This document shows positions 1 to 10,285 of a DNA stretch of 64,000 nt, piece after piece. The translations under genes and the position numbers were made by a program. Position 1 is the stretch's first letter. The number at the start of each line of letters is the position of its first letter. Origin of the DNA: Mucilaginibacter polytrichastri (lineage in GTDB: Bacteria; Bacteroidota; Bacteroidia; Sphingobacteriales; Sphingobacteriaceae); the NCBI RefSeq assembly GCF_001911425.1, contig NZ_MPPL01000001.1, positions 419,105 to 483,104 on the forward strand, written 5' to 3'. Below the pieces are notes generated by a model, which saw only the letters and a program-made list of their open reading frames with translations, was not told the DNA's origin and did no database searches.

Positions 1-77
1 ACTGTAGCATAATCGCATTGGCTTTTATAATTTATTGTCTATATATGTAAGCGACCTTAGCTGCGGGTCATGGCTGC

Positions 78-1112
78 TTAAAAGTTCCTCTCCGTGCTTT
101 GTAGCCATTGGGCAAGGCCGCTTATTTGGGCCGTATTTTCTTTAGCCCATTTGGCATTATCGGCCTTGGTATCTGTTAAGGCTACAGTATGGGTAAGCGC
201 CGGCATATAACTGGTTTGTGATAGCTTGTAGAAATAGTCGGCATAAAACTTATCGAAGAATGTTTTATCGGTTTTCTTTTCGGCCAGCTGGCCTGCTAAT
301 TCAAATATGCTTTTCAACTCGTACTCCAGCAGGTTTAAACCGGTAAGGTTTTTTGCCTGGCCCGCCTGCACAACCAGGGAGATCCCCAAATTAAGCGCAC
401 CCATTTCTTTCTGGTCGTTAAGCGATACGGCAATTGTTGTATTGCCGTTATTGTCTTTAAATGTACCGCCTTGCATAATGTGGCCAATATTGGCATAGGC
501 TTCGGCAGCGCGCTGGCCTGTGGGTTCTAGTAATATAAAACTGCAAAGGGCAAGTAAGGCATTGGCCCTTTTGTTTTGATGTAGGGTAACCAATGCGTAA
601 AGGCGTTGGTTGCTGGCGCTTTTAGGGTTGTGTTTAATAGCCTCTATAGCACTGCTTTCGGCCTCGGCATACTGCTGGTTTCTGAAGTAGGCTATCCCTA
701 AATTATAATAGATTTGCGGATAGTTAGGATTTATCTTTAAGGCCAGGTTATAGGTTTCTATCGCTTTTTTAGCCTGGTTACTTTCGTCATAAATGCTCGC
801 CAGTAAAGCATAAGCGGCCACGCTTAATTCGGCATTGGTTGATTTAGTTGCTTTTTCTAAATGTGGTATGGCATCATTAGGTTTTTTTGAGGCATAGAGC
901 GAAAACGCAACTTCATAATTGGCATACCCGTTTTCGGGGTCAGCTTTTAAAGCTTCATTAAATTTATCAATAGCCTCGGCATATTTGCCTTCGTTATGTA
1001 AGGCTACACCCTGTTTTATAAGGTCGTTGGTTGGGGTGGTATTTTGGGCATCTGCCAAGTGTATAAAGCAGCATACACTAAGCAGTATTAGTAATTTGTG
1101 CAGGTTTTTCAT
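78..1112 (-). CDS. Secreted TPR-repeat protein
   Basis: The first 22 residues form a signal peptide (Lys-rich start, Leu/Ile core, ending near ADA-Q), so the protein is exported, probably to the periplasm. Residues about 29-215 contain four to five tetratricopeptide repeats with the usual G.A/Y.A...P spacing (GKYAEAIDKFNEALKADP, YYNLGIAYF). The C-terminal 120 residues match nothing I recognise. TPRs are protein-docking surfaces; no partner can be named. It is followed downstream on the same strand only by the end of the window. Family call is firm, function unknown. Confidence 0.85.
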   Translation of the reverse strand: MKNLHKLLILLSVCCFIHLADAQNTTPTNDLIKQGVALHNEGKYAEAIDKFNEALKADPENGYANYEVAFSLYASKKPNDAIPHLEKATKSTNAELSVAAYALLASIYDESNQAKKAIETYNLALKINPNYPQIYYNLGIAYFRNQQYAEAESSAIEAIKHNPKSASNQRLYALVTLHQNKRANALLALCSFILLEPTGQRAAEAYANIGHIMQGGTFKDNNGNTTIAVSLNDQKEMGALNLGISLVVQAGQAKNLTGLNLLEYELKSIFELAGQLAEKKTDKTFFDKFYADYFYKLSQTSYMPALTHTVALTDTKADNAKWAKENTAQISGLAQWLQSTERNF

Positions 1113-1163
1113 TACTTAAAAATAAAAAATGCTTTCACCAAAAAGAAATATTTATGGATGAAA

Positions 1164-1922
1164 TTAATTGGCAGCAGGATATGATTGCACAAACAATTTT
1201 ACAGCATCGCCAGTAGGTGTAAAAAATGGCTGGCCGGTAAGCAGTGTTATTTTGGTTATGGGTTTTAATGTAGTTAGCCCTTTACCTTGCAGATATTGCT
1301 CTGTTTCATACGCTTCGATGGCTCCCTTTATTACATTAGTGGCTACCAGGCCAGTTGGCGAATCAATGCCGCCGTCTTTCAGGTCGCTGGCATGCGAGTA
1401 GCTGCTTACACCCAGGCGCAGGGCCTCACGCATACCAATGCGGCCAATATTGGTCATCAGTTCGGGGTTAAAATTGTTGCGGTTACCCAAACCTATCAAT
1501 AACAGCTTTTCGGCAGGGATAGTGCCCTTTGGTGGGATGATTAATAGAGTTTCCAGGGCGTGGCCTGCAAACTTTCCGCTTTTCCGCAAATCCGTTATCA
1601 GTCCGTTAAAGGCTTGGTCAACATGCAGCAAACCGTTAGCCGCAGCGGGTAATGCCTGCGCACTAGTGATATCGCCCTCTGTATATTCAAAAATACATAC
1701 AATTTGTAAGGGGGTTGGCTGGTTAGATGGGCTTTGCACCGTTGTAGCAATTTCAATATGGTCAACAGACCCTATTATTGCCGATGTACCTACAGCAGCG
1801 AGCGGTTGAGCTGTTTTTTGTGCATAAATGTTATCATTTAAAAATACAATTGCCGTTAATATCAACGCGGCTTTAAAGGCACAAAGATATGGTTGTGTTT
1901 TTGCGGGTTTAATGGGGTTCAT
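1164..1922 (-). CDS. Secreted protein resembling the M17 leucyl aminopeptidase N-terminal domain
   Basis: Starting at the internal Met (the frame reaches back to 1961) gives a signal peptide ending near IYAQ. The mature part (about 220 residues) resembles the macro-like N-terminal domain of M17 leucyl aminopeptidases: LLIIPPKG, LLLIGLG and a GMREALRLG segment. The C-terminal metallopeptidase domain with its Zn-binding NTDAEGRL-type motif is absent, so peptidase activity is not expected. The gene ends cleanly and is not obviously truncated. A role in ligand binding, or in controlling a full M17 enzyme elsewhere, is only a guess. It lies 51 bp upstream of the TPR gene on the same strand and may be co-transcribed. 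Confidence 0.6.
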   Translation of the reverse strand: MNPIKPAKTQPYLCAFKAALILTAIVFLNDNIYAQKTAQPLAAVGTSAIIGSVDHIEIATTVQSPSNQPTPLQIVCIFEYTEGDITSAQALPAAANGLLHVDQAFNGLITDLRKSGKFAGHALETLLIIPPKGTIPAEKLLLIGLGNRNNFNPELMTNIGRIGMREALRLGVSSYSHASDLKDGGIDSPTGLVATNVIKGAIEAYETEQYLQGKGLTTLKPITKITLLTGQPFFTPTGDAVKLFVQSYPAAN

Positions 1923-2136
1923 TAGTATTGGGATGTTGTTTTTGTGTGCCAAGTTAGGCAAATAATAGGCAGTTAATGTTAATAAGCGATGCCTGTTAAT
2001 GGTTTTACATTTCGCTTATAAAACCTGTCTCAATATGGTACAACTACATGCTATAAGGCGTAATAATTTGGTATACAAACACATTTGTTAATTAGATTGT
2101 ATATTGTATAATATTAAAACACCTGAAAAATTTATT

Positions 2137-4569
2137 ATGGCAAGTTGGTTAAAGTGGGTACTCAGAATATTGGCTGGGCTAATTGTTCTGATCATTATCC
2201 TTTTAGTGGGGGTAACACTTTATATTAATACCCATAAAGCCAGGGTGGTAGCCCTTATCAATACCGAACTTAATAAAAACCTGGATGGTTCATTAGCCAT
2301 AGGCGACCTTAGCCCGTCGTTTTTCAGGAGCTTCCCCGGCGTTTCATTAACGCTTAAAAATGTGCTTATCCGCGACAGAAAATGGACGCAGCACCATCAC
2401 ACCTTATTGGATGCGAAAGATTTTGATGTTTCTGTAAATACGGCGGCCCTTTTACGGGGTACCATCAGCATTAACCATATCGATATTAATGATGCCGCTA
2501 TCGATCTGTATACCGATACATCAGGTTATAGCAATACCTCGGTTTTCAAAAAAAGCAAAGATAATAAGCCTAAAGATCCAAAAGATAAAAGCAGCACCTC
2601 GGCAGAATTAGGCCACTTTAACCTTAAAAATGTTAAACTAACCATCAATAATGAGCATGCTAAAAAGCTGTTTAAATTTGATGTAAACGAATTAAGAGGA
2701 GGGATGAATTTCCCGGATTCGGGCTGGAATGCCAAAGTGCACATGAAAGTAATGGCCCGGAGCCTTGCGTTTAAATTAGAGCACGGCAGTTTTATTAAAG
2801 ATAAATTGGTGGAGGGCGATCTGGTAGCCGGTTACAATGAAACCAGTAAAAAAATTAGTGTAAAATCCGGTAATCTTGGTATCGGCGGCGATCCGTTTAC
2901 TTTGAGTGCCCTGTTTACGCCTGCCAATAATTCAATGAATTTTGCATTTCATTTAACAGCCAATCAAATACTTTGGCGCAGTGCATCATCATTGGTATCA
3001 GCCAATATTACCAAAACACTTTATAAGTTTAACCTCGATAAGCCTATTGATATTACAGCTAAAATAGAAGGCAACTTTGGCGGCGGAGACCCATTGCTGT
3101 ACATTACCGCGACGGTTAAAAACAATACGCTCACCATCCCTGGCGCTGTAATTAACAACTGTAACTTTAACGGCGTTTTTACCAATAACTATATTAAGGG
3201 GAAAGAACTGGGCGACGAAAACTCGATCATCAATTTGGTTAAGTTTACCGGCAGTTATAGCCACCTGCCTTTTGTGTTTGATACGCTAAATATTATTAAC
3301 CTGGTAAAACCTATTGCTGTAGGGGCTTTCAAGTCGAGTTTTCCGCTTACTAACCTTAACTATATGTTTGCCAAAGTAGCTCGTTTCGATGCCGGTACCG
3401 GCAGTATGAACATGCGTTTTAAGGCCGATATTATAGACCTGCGCTTAAACAAGCCATTTATTGCTGGTGATGTTATTGTGAAAAATGCAGGGGTAACCTA
3501 CTTACCCAAAAACCTGAATATAAAAAACACATCTGTGTCGCTGCACTTTGTACAGGGAACTTTAATAATGGATAATATCCGTATTCAGAGTGGTAAAAGC
3601 GTTGTAACTATGAGTGGCAGGGCTAATAACCTCATGAACCTTTACTACAATGAGCCAGAGAAAATACTGGTAAACTGGGAGATCAATAGTCCGCAGATTC
3701 ATTTGGGCGAATTTTTAGGATTTTTAAACAGGCGCAAAACCACACCTGTTAAAGGGTCGTCAAACAGTAATAATGGCAACCTGGTTGATAAAATAACCAA
3801 CGTCATCAACAAATCGCATGTTGATTTGCACATGCAGGTTGCTAATGTTTTTTACAATAAGTTTTTGGCAACTAATGCCAAAGCTAACCTCCTACTGTCT
3901 GAAGATGGGATAGAGATCAAAGATATCGGCCTTAAAACGGCCGGTGGTACATTGGCTATACGTGGGCGCATTGTGCAGGATTATACCTCCAACCGATTTG
4001 ATGTAAGCACAGTTATTAACCATGTTAGCATTCACGATTTTTTTTACGCGTTTGATAACTTTGGTTTAACCGCACCAACTTACCAAAATTTAAAAGGTCT
4101 TTTATCGGCCAAAGCTCAACTGGCGGGTACATTTAACGGGCACGGGGGTATTCTGTCAAAATCATTGAATGGCATGGTTGTCCTCAACTTAAAAAATGGT
4201 GCACTGGTTAACTTTAACCCATTGAAAACGGCGGGTAAAATTGCGTTTCCCTTCCGTAACCTTAATAATATTGAGATCCCAAACCTGGATGCGAATTTTG
4301 ACATTAAAGGCGATATGGTAACCATTAAGCCGATGCAAATTACATCGAGTGTGATAAATGCGGATGTTGCCGGTGTTTATGGCATAAACAGGGGGACGGA
4401 TATTGCCCTGGATATCCCACTGAGAAACCCTAAGAATGATACCACCATTACCGATAAAGAGGAGCTGAAAAAGAAAAGATATAAAGGTATTGTATTACAC
4501 TTAGCCGCTAAAGACGACGGAACCGGGAAGGTTAAAATAGGCTTCAACAAAGACCGTAAGAAAGACTAG
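2137..4569 (+). CDS. AsmA-like envelope protein
   Basis: An 810-residue protein with one N-terminal membrane segment (residues about 5-30) and a long, beta-rich periplasmic body. The segment after the anchor (ALINTELNKNLDGSLAIGDL) is typical of AsmA N-termini, and the C-terminal half has the AsmA_2-type pattern of repeated short beta strands. AsmA/TamB/YhdP relatives form hydrophobic grooves for phospholipid movement between membranes or affect outer-membrane assembly. I chose ATG 2137 over a TTG at 2104 because the membrane segment follows directly. It stands alone, 35 bp ahead of the DUF5009 gene, with which it may be transcribed. Confidence 0.8.
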   Translation: MASWLKWVLRILAGLIVLIIILLVGVTLYINTHKARVVALINTELNKNLDGSLAIGDLSPSFFRSFPGVSLTLKNVLIRDRKWTQHHHTLLDAKDFDVSVNTAALLRGTISINHIDINDAAIDLYTDTSGYSNTSVFKKSKDNKPKDPKDKSSTSAELGHFNLKNVKLTINNEHAKKLFKFDVNELRGGMNFPDSGWNAKVHMKVMARSLAFKLEHGSFIKDKLVEGDLVAGYNETSKKISVKSGNLGIGGDPFTLSALFTPANNSMNFAFHLTANQILWRSASSLVSANITKTLYKFNLDKPIDITAKIEGNFGGGDPLLYITATVKNNTLTIPGAVINNCNFNGVFTNNYIKGKELGDENSIINLVKFTGSYSHLPFVFDTLNIINLVKPIAVGAFKSSFPLTNLNYMFAKVARFDAGTGSMNMRFKADIIDLRLNKPFIAGDVIVKNAGVTYLPKNLNIKNTSVSLHFVQGTLIMDNIRIQSGKSVVTMSGRANNLMNLYYNEPEKILVNWEINSPQIHLGEFLGFLNRRKTTPVKGSSNSNNGNLVDKITNVINKSHVDLHMQVANVFYNKFLATNAKANLLLSEDGIEIKDIGLKTAGGTLAIRGRIVQDYTSNRFDVSTVINHVSIHDFFYAFDNFGLTAPTYQNLKGLLSAKAQLAGTFNGHGGILSKSLNGMVVLNLKNGALVNFNPLKTAGKIAFPFRNLNNIEIPNLDANFDIKGDMVTIKPMQITSSVINADVAGVYGINRGTDIALDIPLRNPKNDTTITDKEELKKKRYKGIVLHLAAKDDGTGKVKIGFNKDRKKD

Positions 4570-4604
4570 CTTGCACCTGGCTATATGCAGGCGGCCAATT
4601 ATTT

Positions 4605-5783
4605 ATGCAAAAACTACCTAAGCGACTTTTATCCATTGATGTGCTGCGGGCATTAACCATGTTCCTGATGATTTTTGTGAATGATGCCAGTGGGGTAAAA
4701 CACATCCCCGAATGGATAGATCATGCAGCCGGTAATGCAGATGGGATGGGTTTTGCTGATACCATTTTTCCGGCTTTCCTTTTTATACTTGGCTTGTCGC
4801 TGCCCTTTGCTATTAACAACAGGATTAAAAAAGGGGACTCGTCATTAAACATCCTCATCTATATTTTAACGCGCAGTGCCGCGCTGTTAATTATGGGTTT
4901 TTACCACGTAAATATCGAAACCTATAGCCTAACCAACGCTTTAATACCCCGCGCTATGTGGGTGTTAATAGTTACGGCAGCTTTCTTCCTCATCTGGCTG
5001 GATTACCCGGACACGATGGCGAAAGCCCGGAAATATACCCTGATTGGTGTAGGGTTTGCCCTGCTGATTGGTATGGCAGTGATTTATAAGGGAACCGACG
5101 AAGAAGGCCGTTCTATCGGGATGCACACTTCCTGGTGGGGGATACTGGGTATTATTGGCTGGTCGTACCTGGTATGCGCCTGTATTTACTTTGCAGCCAA
5201 AGGTAGGTTAAGCGTACTTGTTGGTGCATTAGTAGTGTTTGCGGCCATAAATATTGCAGCGCACACAGGTTTAATAACCGAAAAACTGTGGGTAATAGGT
5301 GATGCCTCATCGGTAACCTTAACTATGGGCGGCATTGTAATTTCGAGGTGGTATGCCGAATGGGCAGAGCGTGGGAAAACTAAACTGATTCCCCTGTTTT
5401 TTATTGGTGCCGGCATCTTGCTCATTGTAGCAGGTTTATTAATAAGGCCTTATGCCGATGGGGTTTCCAAAATAAGATCGACCCCGGCCTGGGTGTTTAT
5501 TTGCTCTGGCATTACCATATTGATGTTTCAGTTGTTTATTTACATTGTAGATATTGGCGGCAAAAAGGATTTCCTGAAGGCTATTCGCCCGGCGGGTACC
5601 AGTACACTCACCTGCTACCTGATGCCTTACTTCCAGGTGTTTTTGATGGAACTGCTGCATATTAAGTTTCCATACCTGCTGATGAATGGGCTTGGTGGCT
5701 TATTGCGCTCGTTCGCGGTAGCTTTTATACTAATCTGGCTGGTAGGCTTAATGGAAAAGAAACGTTTAAGATTGAAAATTTAA
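4605..5783 (+). CDS. DUF5009 / heparan-alpha-glucosaminide N-acetyltransferase-like membrane protein
   Basis: The start RLLSIDVLRALTMFLMIFVN is the hallmark of the HGSNAT/NagX (DUF5009/DUF1624) family: the first helix carries the SIDxxRxxxxxxM motif and is followed by FADTIFPAFLFILGLSLPF. About ten further hydrophobic helices follow, so this is an integral inner-membrane protein. Family members are thought to carry acetyl groups across the membrane to amino sugars; the substrate here is unknown. It lies between the AsmA-like gene and the ThuA gene, all in one direction and tightly spaced. Confidence 0.8.
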   Translation: MQKLPKRLLSIDVLRALTMFLMIFVNDASGVKHIPEWIDHAAGNADGMGFADTIFPAFLFILGLSLPFAINNRIKKGDSSLNILIYILTRSAALLIMGFYHVNIETYSLTNALIPRAMWVLIVTAAFFLIWLDYPDTMAKARKYTLIGVGFALLIGMAVIYKGTDEEGRSIGMHTSWWGILGIIGWSYLVCACIYFAAKGRLSVLVGALVVFAAINIAAHTGLITEKLWVIGDASSVTLTMGGIVISRWYAEWAERGKTKLIPLFFIGAGILLIVAGLLIRPYADGVSKIRSTPAWVFICSGITILMFQLFIYIVDIGGKKDFLKAIRPAGTSTLTCYLMPYFQVFLMELLHIKFPYLLMNGLGGLLRSFAVAFILIWLVGLMEKKRLRLKI

Positions 5784-5817
5784 CGGCTGTGTATTGTCAG
5801 CTCAGTTCTATATAGTT

Positions 5818-6576
5818 ATGAAGAAGATCGTTTTATTTTTGCTATGCTTGTTTATTAGTTACACCGGATGGGCGCAAACCAAAACTCCCCGGTTTAGGGT
5901 GATAGCGCTTTATGAAAACGGCGGACATCATGTAGCATATTCAAAAGCGGCCCGCATCTGGTTAGATTCGCTGGCTGCAACCAATAACTTCGCAATAGAT
6001 TACATCCAGAGTACAGATAAAATTGATGATGCATTTCTGGCTAACTATCAGGTGTTTATTCAGCTTGATTATGCACCTTATGCCTGGAAAGAGAAAGCCG
6101 CTGCCGCATTCGAGAAATATATTACCAAAGGTAAAGGCGGCTGGATAGGCCTGCACCATGCCACGTTATTGGGCGAGTTTGACGGATACCCCATGTGGCA
6201 ATGGTTTCATGAGTTTATGGGCGGCATCAGGTTTAAAAACTACATTGCCACTTTTGCCGAAGCCACAGTAAATATTGAAGATAAAAAGCACCCCGTAATG
6301 AATGGTGTTGCACCCGCCTTTATGGTGCAGCAAGAGGAGTGGTACACGTATGATAAGAGCCCGAGGCTTAATGTGCATGTACTGGCCTCGGTAGATGAGG
6401 CTACTTACACACCCAGCTCTGCCATTAAAATGGGCGACCATCCCGTAGTTTGGACCAACCCTAAATACAAAGCCCGTAACATTTATATTTTTATGGGCCA
6501 CTCGCCGATATTGTTTAACAACAAAAATTATAAAACACTATTAACTAACGCTATTTTTTGGGCAGCCGGAAAATAA
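5818..6576 (+). CDS. Secreted ThuA-domain protein
   Basis: ATG 5818 is preferred to the in-frame TTG 5794 because it is followed at once by a signal peptide (KKIVLFLLCLFISYTGWAQ). The rest is one ThuA (trehalose utilization, class I glutamine-amidotransferase-like) domain: YENGGHH near the start, GGWIGLHHAT in the middle, EEWYTY and a terminal TLLTNAIFWA. Secreted ThuA proteins are common in Bacteroidota near sugar-processing genes; the chemistry is not settled, with keto-sugar or glycoside processing proposed. A strong hairpin follows the stop. Confidence 0.82.
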   Translation: MKKIVLFLLCLFISYTGWAQTKTPRFRVIALYENGGHHVAYSKAARIWLDSLAATNNFAIDYIQSTDKIDDAFLANYQVFIQLDYAPYAWKEKAAAAFEKYITKGKGGWIGLHHATLLGEFDGYPMWQWFHEFMGGIRFKNYIATFAEATVNIEDKKHPVMNGVAPAFMVQQEEWYTYDKSPRLNVHVLASVDEATYTPSSAIKMGDHPVVWTNPKYKARNIYIFMGHSPILFNNKNYKTLLTNAIFWAAGK

Positions 6577-6620
6577 ATAGACCAATATAAGAGTTCGATA
6601 ATTTACATTTCTTTATTAAC

Positions 6621-6655
6621 AACAAAGCCCTTCGGAGTTAACCGGAGGGCTTTGT
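6621..6655. terminator. Bidirectional terminator hairpin
   Basis: Fifteen-base arms AACAAAGCCCTTCGG and CCGGAGGGCTTTGTT pair with one G-T wobble around a short loop. It sits between the convergent ThuA gene and araA and ends in T-rich sequence on both strands. Confidence 0.85.
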
Positions 6656-6691
6656 TGCTCATGCGCTTATTTTAAATATTGTTAAGAAAAT

Positions 6692-8182
6692 TTATTTGTA
6701 AGCTACCTCGTTCCAGCGCAGCTCGTTACGCAGCTGATCCAGGCGGGTATCTTTGCCAATGCGGATAAACTCCAGTCCGGCTATGTCGGCAAAATCTTGC
6801 AGGTGCTCGGCAGTCAGGTTTTGGCTATAGGCAGTATGGTGTGCGCCACCGGCATAGATCCAGGCTGCACAGCCGGTTTTCATATCCGGGTAAGGTTTCC
6901 ATAACACCCGCGCTACCGGCAGGTTTGGTAAGTCTTCAATGGGTTCAACAGCCAGCACTTCGTTTACAATTAAACGGAAACGGTTACCCATATCCACGAT
7001 AGATGCATTGAGTGCTTCGCCGCCGGCCACGTTAAATACCAAACGGGCAGGGTCTGCCTTGCCGCCAATACCTAAAGGATGTACCTCCAGACTTGCTTTG
7101 CCGTTAATTAAAGAGGCATCAACCTCCAGCATATGCGAGCCCAGTACCAGCGAATTATTAGGGTCGAAGTGGTAGGTATAATCTTCCATAAAGGCATTAC
7201 CGCCTTTTAGCCCGGCCCCCATTACTTTGCAGGCGCGTACTAAAGCAGCTGTCTTCCAGTCGCCCTCACCGGCAAAGCCATAGCCGTCGGCCATCAGGCG
7301 TTGTGCAGCAATACCCGGCAGCTGGATCATGCCGTGCAGGTCTTCAAACGTATCGGTGAACCCTTTAAAGTTGCCGTCTACCAAAAACTTGCGCAGGCCC
7401 AGTTCAATTTTAGCAGCCTCATATACTGACGAATGTTTGTCGCCACCTTTTTTAAGCGCGGCATCCATAGTATAAGTATTTTCATATTCGGTAAGCAGGG
7501 CATCAATCTCAGCCTCGCTTACTTCGCTGATGATTTTAACCAAATCGCCAATGCCATAAGTGTTTACAGCGTAGCCAAACTTCAACTCAGCTTCAACCTT
7601 GTCGCCGTCGGTAACGGCAACGTAGCGCATGTTATCGCCAAAACGGGCAAACCTTGCACCTTGCCAGTCGTGCCAGCCTGCGGCGGCGCGGCTCCAGGTT
7701 TCTACCTGGGCAACCACTTCGGGGTCTTGCCAATGGCCAACCACCACTTTGCGATTTTTACGCAGGCGCGATACCATAAAGCCAAACTCGCGGTCGCCGT
7801 GTGCGCTCTGGTTCAGGTTCATAAAATCCATGTCGATAGAACTCCATGGGATATCGCGGTTATACTGGGTATGCAGGTGCAGCATTGGTTTCTGCAAAAT
7901 GCTTAACCCGCGGATCCACATTTTGGCAGGCGAAAAGGTGTGCATCCAGGTGATGATCCCGATACAGCTTTCGGCTGTGTTGGCTTCCAGCAGGGTTGCA
8001 TATATTTCTTCCGGGGTTTTAACAACCGGTTTATAAACTACGGTTACCGGTATTTTTGCTTCATTGTTTAAACCGTTTGCTATGTGTTGGGCATGTTCTG
8101 CTACCAGCTTTAAGGTTTCTTCGCCATATAAATGCTGGCTACCGGTAATAAACCATACTTCAAATGTTTTTAAGTCGATCAT
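6692..8182 (-). CDS. araA: L-arabinose isomerase
   Basis: Converts L-arabinose to L-ribulose in the cytoplasm. The 496-residue length and the sequence are standard for AraA: the start [18 protein letters not shown], the [16 protein letters not shown] block, and late [12 protein letters not shown] and [14 protein letters not shown] segments (here [11 protein letters not shown]) that carry metal and substrate ligands. It is the last gene of a minus-strand araB-araD-GH27-araA operon, 19 bp behind the GH27 gene. Control is probably through the Nudix-type regulator at 12.1 kb. Confidence 0.97.
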   Translation of the reverse strand: MIDLKTFEVWFITGSQHLYGEETLKLVAEHAQHIANGLNNEAKIPVTVVYKPVVKTPEEIYATLLEANTAESCIGIITWMHTFSPAKMWIRGLSILQKPMLHLHTQYNRDIPWSSIDMDFMNLNQSAHGDREFGFMVSRLRKNRKVVVGHWQDPEVVAQVETWSRAAAGWHDWQGARFARFGDNMRYVAVTDGDKVEAELKFGYAVNTYGIGDLVKIISEVSEAEIDALLTEYENTYTMDAALKKGGDKHSSVYEAAKIELGLRKFLVDGNFKGFTDTFEDLHGMIQLPGIAAQRLMADGYGFAGEGDWKTAALVRACKVMGAGLKGGNAFMEDYTYHFDPNNSLVLGSHMLEVDASLINGKASLEVHPLGIGGKADPARLVFNVAGGEALNASIVDMGNRFRLIVNEVLAVEPIEDLPNLPVARVLWKPYPDMKTGCAAWIYAGGAHHTAYSQNLTAEHLQDFADIAGLEFIRIGKDTRLDQLRNELRWNEVAYK

Positions 8183-8201
8183 GCTTATTCGTATTTAAAT
8201 T

Positions 8202-9578
8202 TTATTGATTAATGGGCGTTAGCCTCAGCAGCGCTGCACCATGTTTATTAATTTTCTGTTGATATTGTGTTTGATAGCTCCCGATGTTCTGCTTTTTCCA
8301 AAGGTCGCGCACCAGTACTTTGCCCTTAAAACCTAATGCCGGTAAATCGAGTGATACTTCGCAATTATCATTTTTCAGATTGAATACCGCGGCGTAAATA
8401 TCCTTAGAACCCGGTATTTTGGAGTACCAAACCATGCTATCATTATTGTGGCAAAGTTCTTTAGGGTTCTGGCCTTTCTGGTTTACGGCCAGTACTTCGG
8501 GGTTATTCAGCAGTTTCAGATCAAGCGGCCTGTTCTCAGGCATATTGCCGCCCATCATTAATGGCGAACGGTAAATGCACCAGAAGGTCATGTGGGTGTA
8601 CAGCTCGTCGTCGGTGAATTTACTGTAACGCTCGGGGCCAACCGGGCCGCGTTTAGAGAGCTTACCAATTTGCAGCATATCGCAATCGGGCCAGTGGCCG
8701 GGGCCGCCAATGCCCTGCCAGTTGCGGGCATAGTTAAACATATTTAAAAGCTCTTTCCAGCTATCCCAAAAATCATCGGCCATGCGCCACATATTGGCAT
8801 TTTTGGTTATATGTTCAGCTTCCTTAACCGGGGTTTCGCCTGGCGATGTACTCAGTACAATTGGCCTTTTGGTATGTACAATGGCTTTGTGATAGCCTTC
8901 AATTTCTGCGGTATGGTAAGGGCGCGAAAGATCATCTACCTTGATAAAATCGACACCCCATGAGGCATACAGATCGAGGATGGAGTTCAGGTATTCCTGT
9001 GCGCCGGGCTTGCTCATATCCAGCCCGTACATATGGTTCATCCAGTCGCATTTAGAGGTGGTATCGGCAATCATATCTGCCGTTATGCCTTTGGCACCCA
9101 GCACCGGTGACTTAGCCCAAACTGCCTGCCGTGGAATACCCCTCATTACATGGATACCAAACTTCAACCCCAGACTGTGTACATAATCGCCCAGCGGTTT
9201 AAAGCCTTTGCCGCCAAAGGCAGATGGGAATTTGGTAGGCTGGGGCAGTAACCGTCCCCATTTATCCATGGTGAGCCAGGGCACAAAAGAGCCGTCCTGC
9301 AGATTTTTTTGGAACGGGTTGCCGATGTGGCTTCCCGGCGGGTTATCATACGACCATAAAAAATCGACTACCACATATTGCCAGCCATAGGGTTTCAGGT
9401 ATTTGGCCAGGTAACGGGCGTTAGTTTTCACCTCGTCCTCATGCACGGCCGAGCCATAGCAGTTATAACTGTTCCAGCCCATGGGCGGGGTTGGGGCAAC
9501 CTGCTGGGCATGGGTAATACCCAGCGAAAGGATTAATGCCAGGATAAAGAAACAAATGGTTTTAATAGGTTTATTCAT
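8202..9578 (-). CDS. GH27 alpha-galactosidase / beta-L-arabinopyranosidase
   Basis: A signal peptide (residues 1-24, ending ITHAQ) precedes a complete GH27 TIM barrel beginning PTPPMGWNSYNCYG. The nucleophile is Asp215 in FIKVDD, and the acid/base is probably Asp268 in WRMADDFWDSW. A small beta-sandwich C-terminus follows. GH27 enzymes cleave alpha-galactosides, and some cleave the stereochemically similar beta-L-arabinopyranosides. Its place between araD and araA makes release of terminal L-arabinopyranose an attractive guess, but sequence alone does not separate the two. It is the only exported product of this operon. Confidence 0.9.
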   Translation of the reverse strand: MNKPIKTICFFILALILSLGITHAQQVAPTPPMGWNSYNCYGSAVHEDEVKTNARYLAKYLKPYGWQYVVVDFLWSYDNPPGSHIGNPFQKNLQDGSFVPWLTMDKWGRLLPQPTKFPSAFGGKGFKPLGDYVHSLGLKFGIHVMRGIPRQAVWAKSPVLGAKGITADMIADTTSKCDWMNHMYGLDMSKPGAQEYLNSILDLYASWGVDFIKVDDLSRPYHTAEIEGYHKAIVHTKRPIVLSTSPGETPVKEAEHITKNANMWRMADDFWDSWKELLNMFNYARNWQGIGGPGHWPDCDMLQIGKLSKRGPVGPERYSKFTDDELYTHMTFWCIYRSPLMMGGNMPENRPLDLKLLNNPEVLAVNQKGQNPKELCHNNDSMVWYSKIPGSKDIYAAVFNLKNDNCEVSLDLPALGFKGKVLVRDLWKKQNIGSYQTQYQQKINKHGAALLRLTPINQ

Positions 9579-9586
9579 ATTCGCGT

Positions 9587-10285
9587 TTATTGTCCGTAAT
9601 AAGAATCGGGCCCGTGTTTGCGCTGGTAATGTTTGTTAACCAGGGCATCTTTTAAGCGCGGGGCGCTGGGGTTAATCTGCTCGGTGAGGTAGGCCATTTG
9701 GGCTACTGCTTCGAGCACAGCACTGTTATAAACGGCCTTGTCTGCTGTTTTACCCCAGGTAAAGGGGGCGTGGCTGCCTACCAGTATCATTTCTACCTCT
9801 TTATAATCGAGGCCGTTTTCTTGAAAGTGATTGAGGATCTGGAAACCGGTCTGATATTCGTAATTTCCCTCGATCAGCTCATCGCTCATAGGCGGCGCGC
9901 AAGGTACATCGGTAGTCAGGTGATCTGCATGCGTGGTGCCAAAAATAGGGATATCACGTTGTGATTGCGCCCAGGCCGTAGCGTAGGTAGAGTGTGTATG
10001 CACAATGCCATTGATGGCTTCCCAATGCTTGTATAAAACAGCATGGGTTAGGGTATCTGACGATGGCCTTAAGGTTCCTTCAATAACCTCACCATCAAAA
10101 TTAACGATCACCATTTTTTCGGGGGTGAGGTCTTTATAGGGTACGCCGCTTGGTTTAATAGCAAATACGCCAAGCTCACGGTCGGCGGTGCTTACATTCC
10201 CAAAAGTAAACAGCACCAGGCCTAATTTAGGCAGCTGCATGTTGGCCTCGTAGGCTATCTGTTTAATGTGATGATACTTGCTCAT
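9587..10285 (-). CDS. araD: L-ribulose-5-phosphate 4-epimerase
   Basis: Converts L-ribulose 5-phosphate to D-xylulose 5-phosphate, the exit into the pentose phosphate pathway. The 232 residues show the class II aldolase/epimerase fold: FGNVSTADRE near the start, the Zn-binding HTHSTYATAWAQ motif near residue 97, and a later HAPFTWG segment. Its ATG overlaps the araB stop by four bases (ATGA), so translation of the two is likely coupled. The GH27 gene follows after 8 bp. Confidence 0.96.
   Translation of the reverse strand: MSKYHHIKQIAYEANMQLPKLGLVLFTFGNVSTADRELGVFAIKPSGVPYKDLTPEKMVIVNFDGEVIEGTLRPSSDTLTHAVLYKHWEAINGIVHTHSTYATAWAQSQRDIPIFGTTHADHLTTDVPCAPPMSDELIEGNYEYQTGFQILNHFQENGLDYKEVEMILVGSHAPFTWGKTADKAVYNSAVLEAVAQMAYLTEQINPSAPRLKDALVNKHYQRKHGPDSYYGQ

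Noticed and set aside
1..77. Gene end at the left edge
   Set aside because: No convincing reading frame or signal in these bases.
7433..8036. Long plus-strand frames opposite araA (157 and 135 codons)
   Set aside because: Antisense shadows of a well-conserved gene; no independent motifs.
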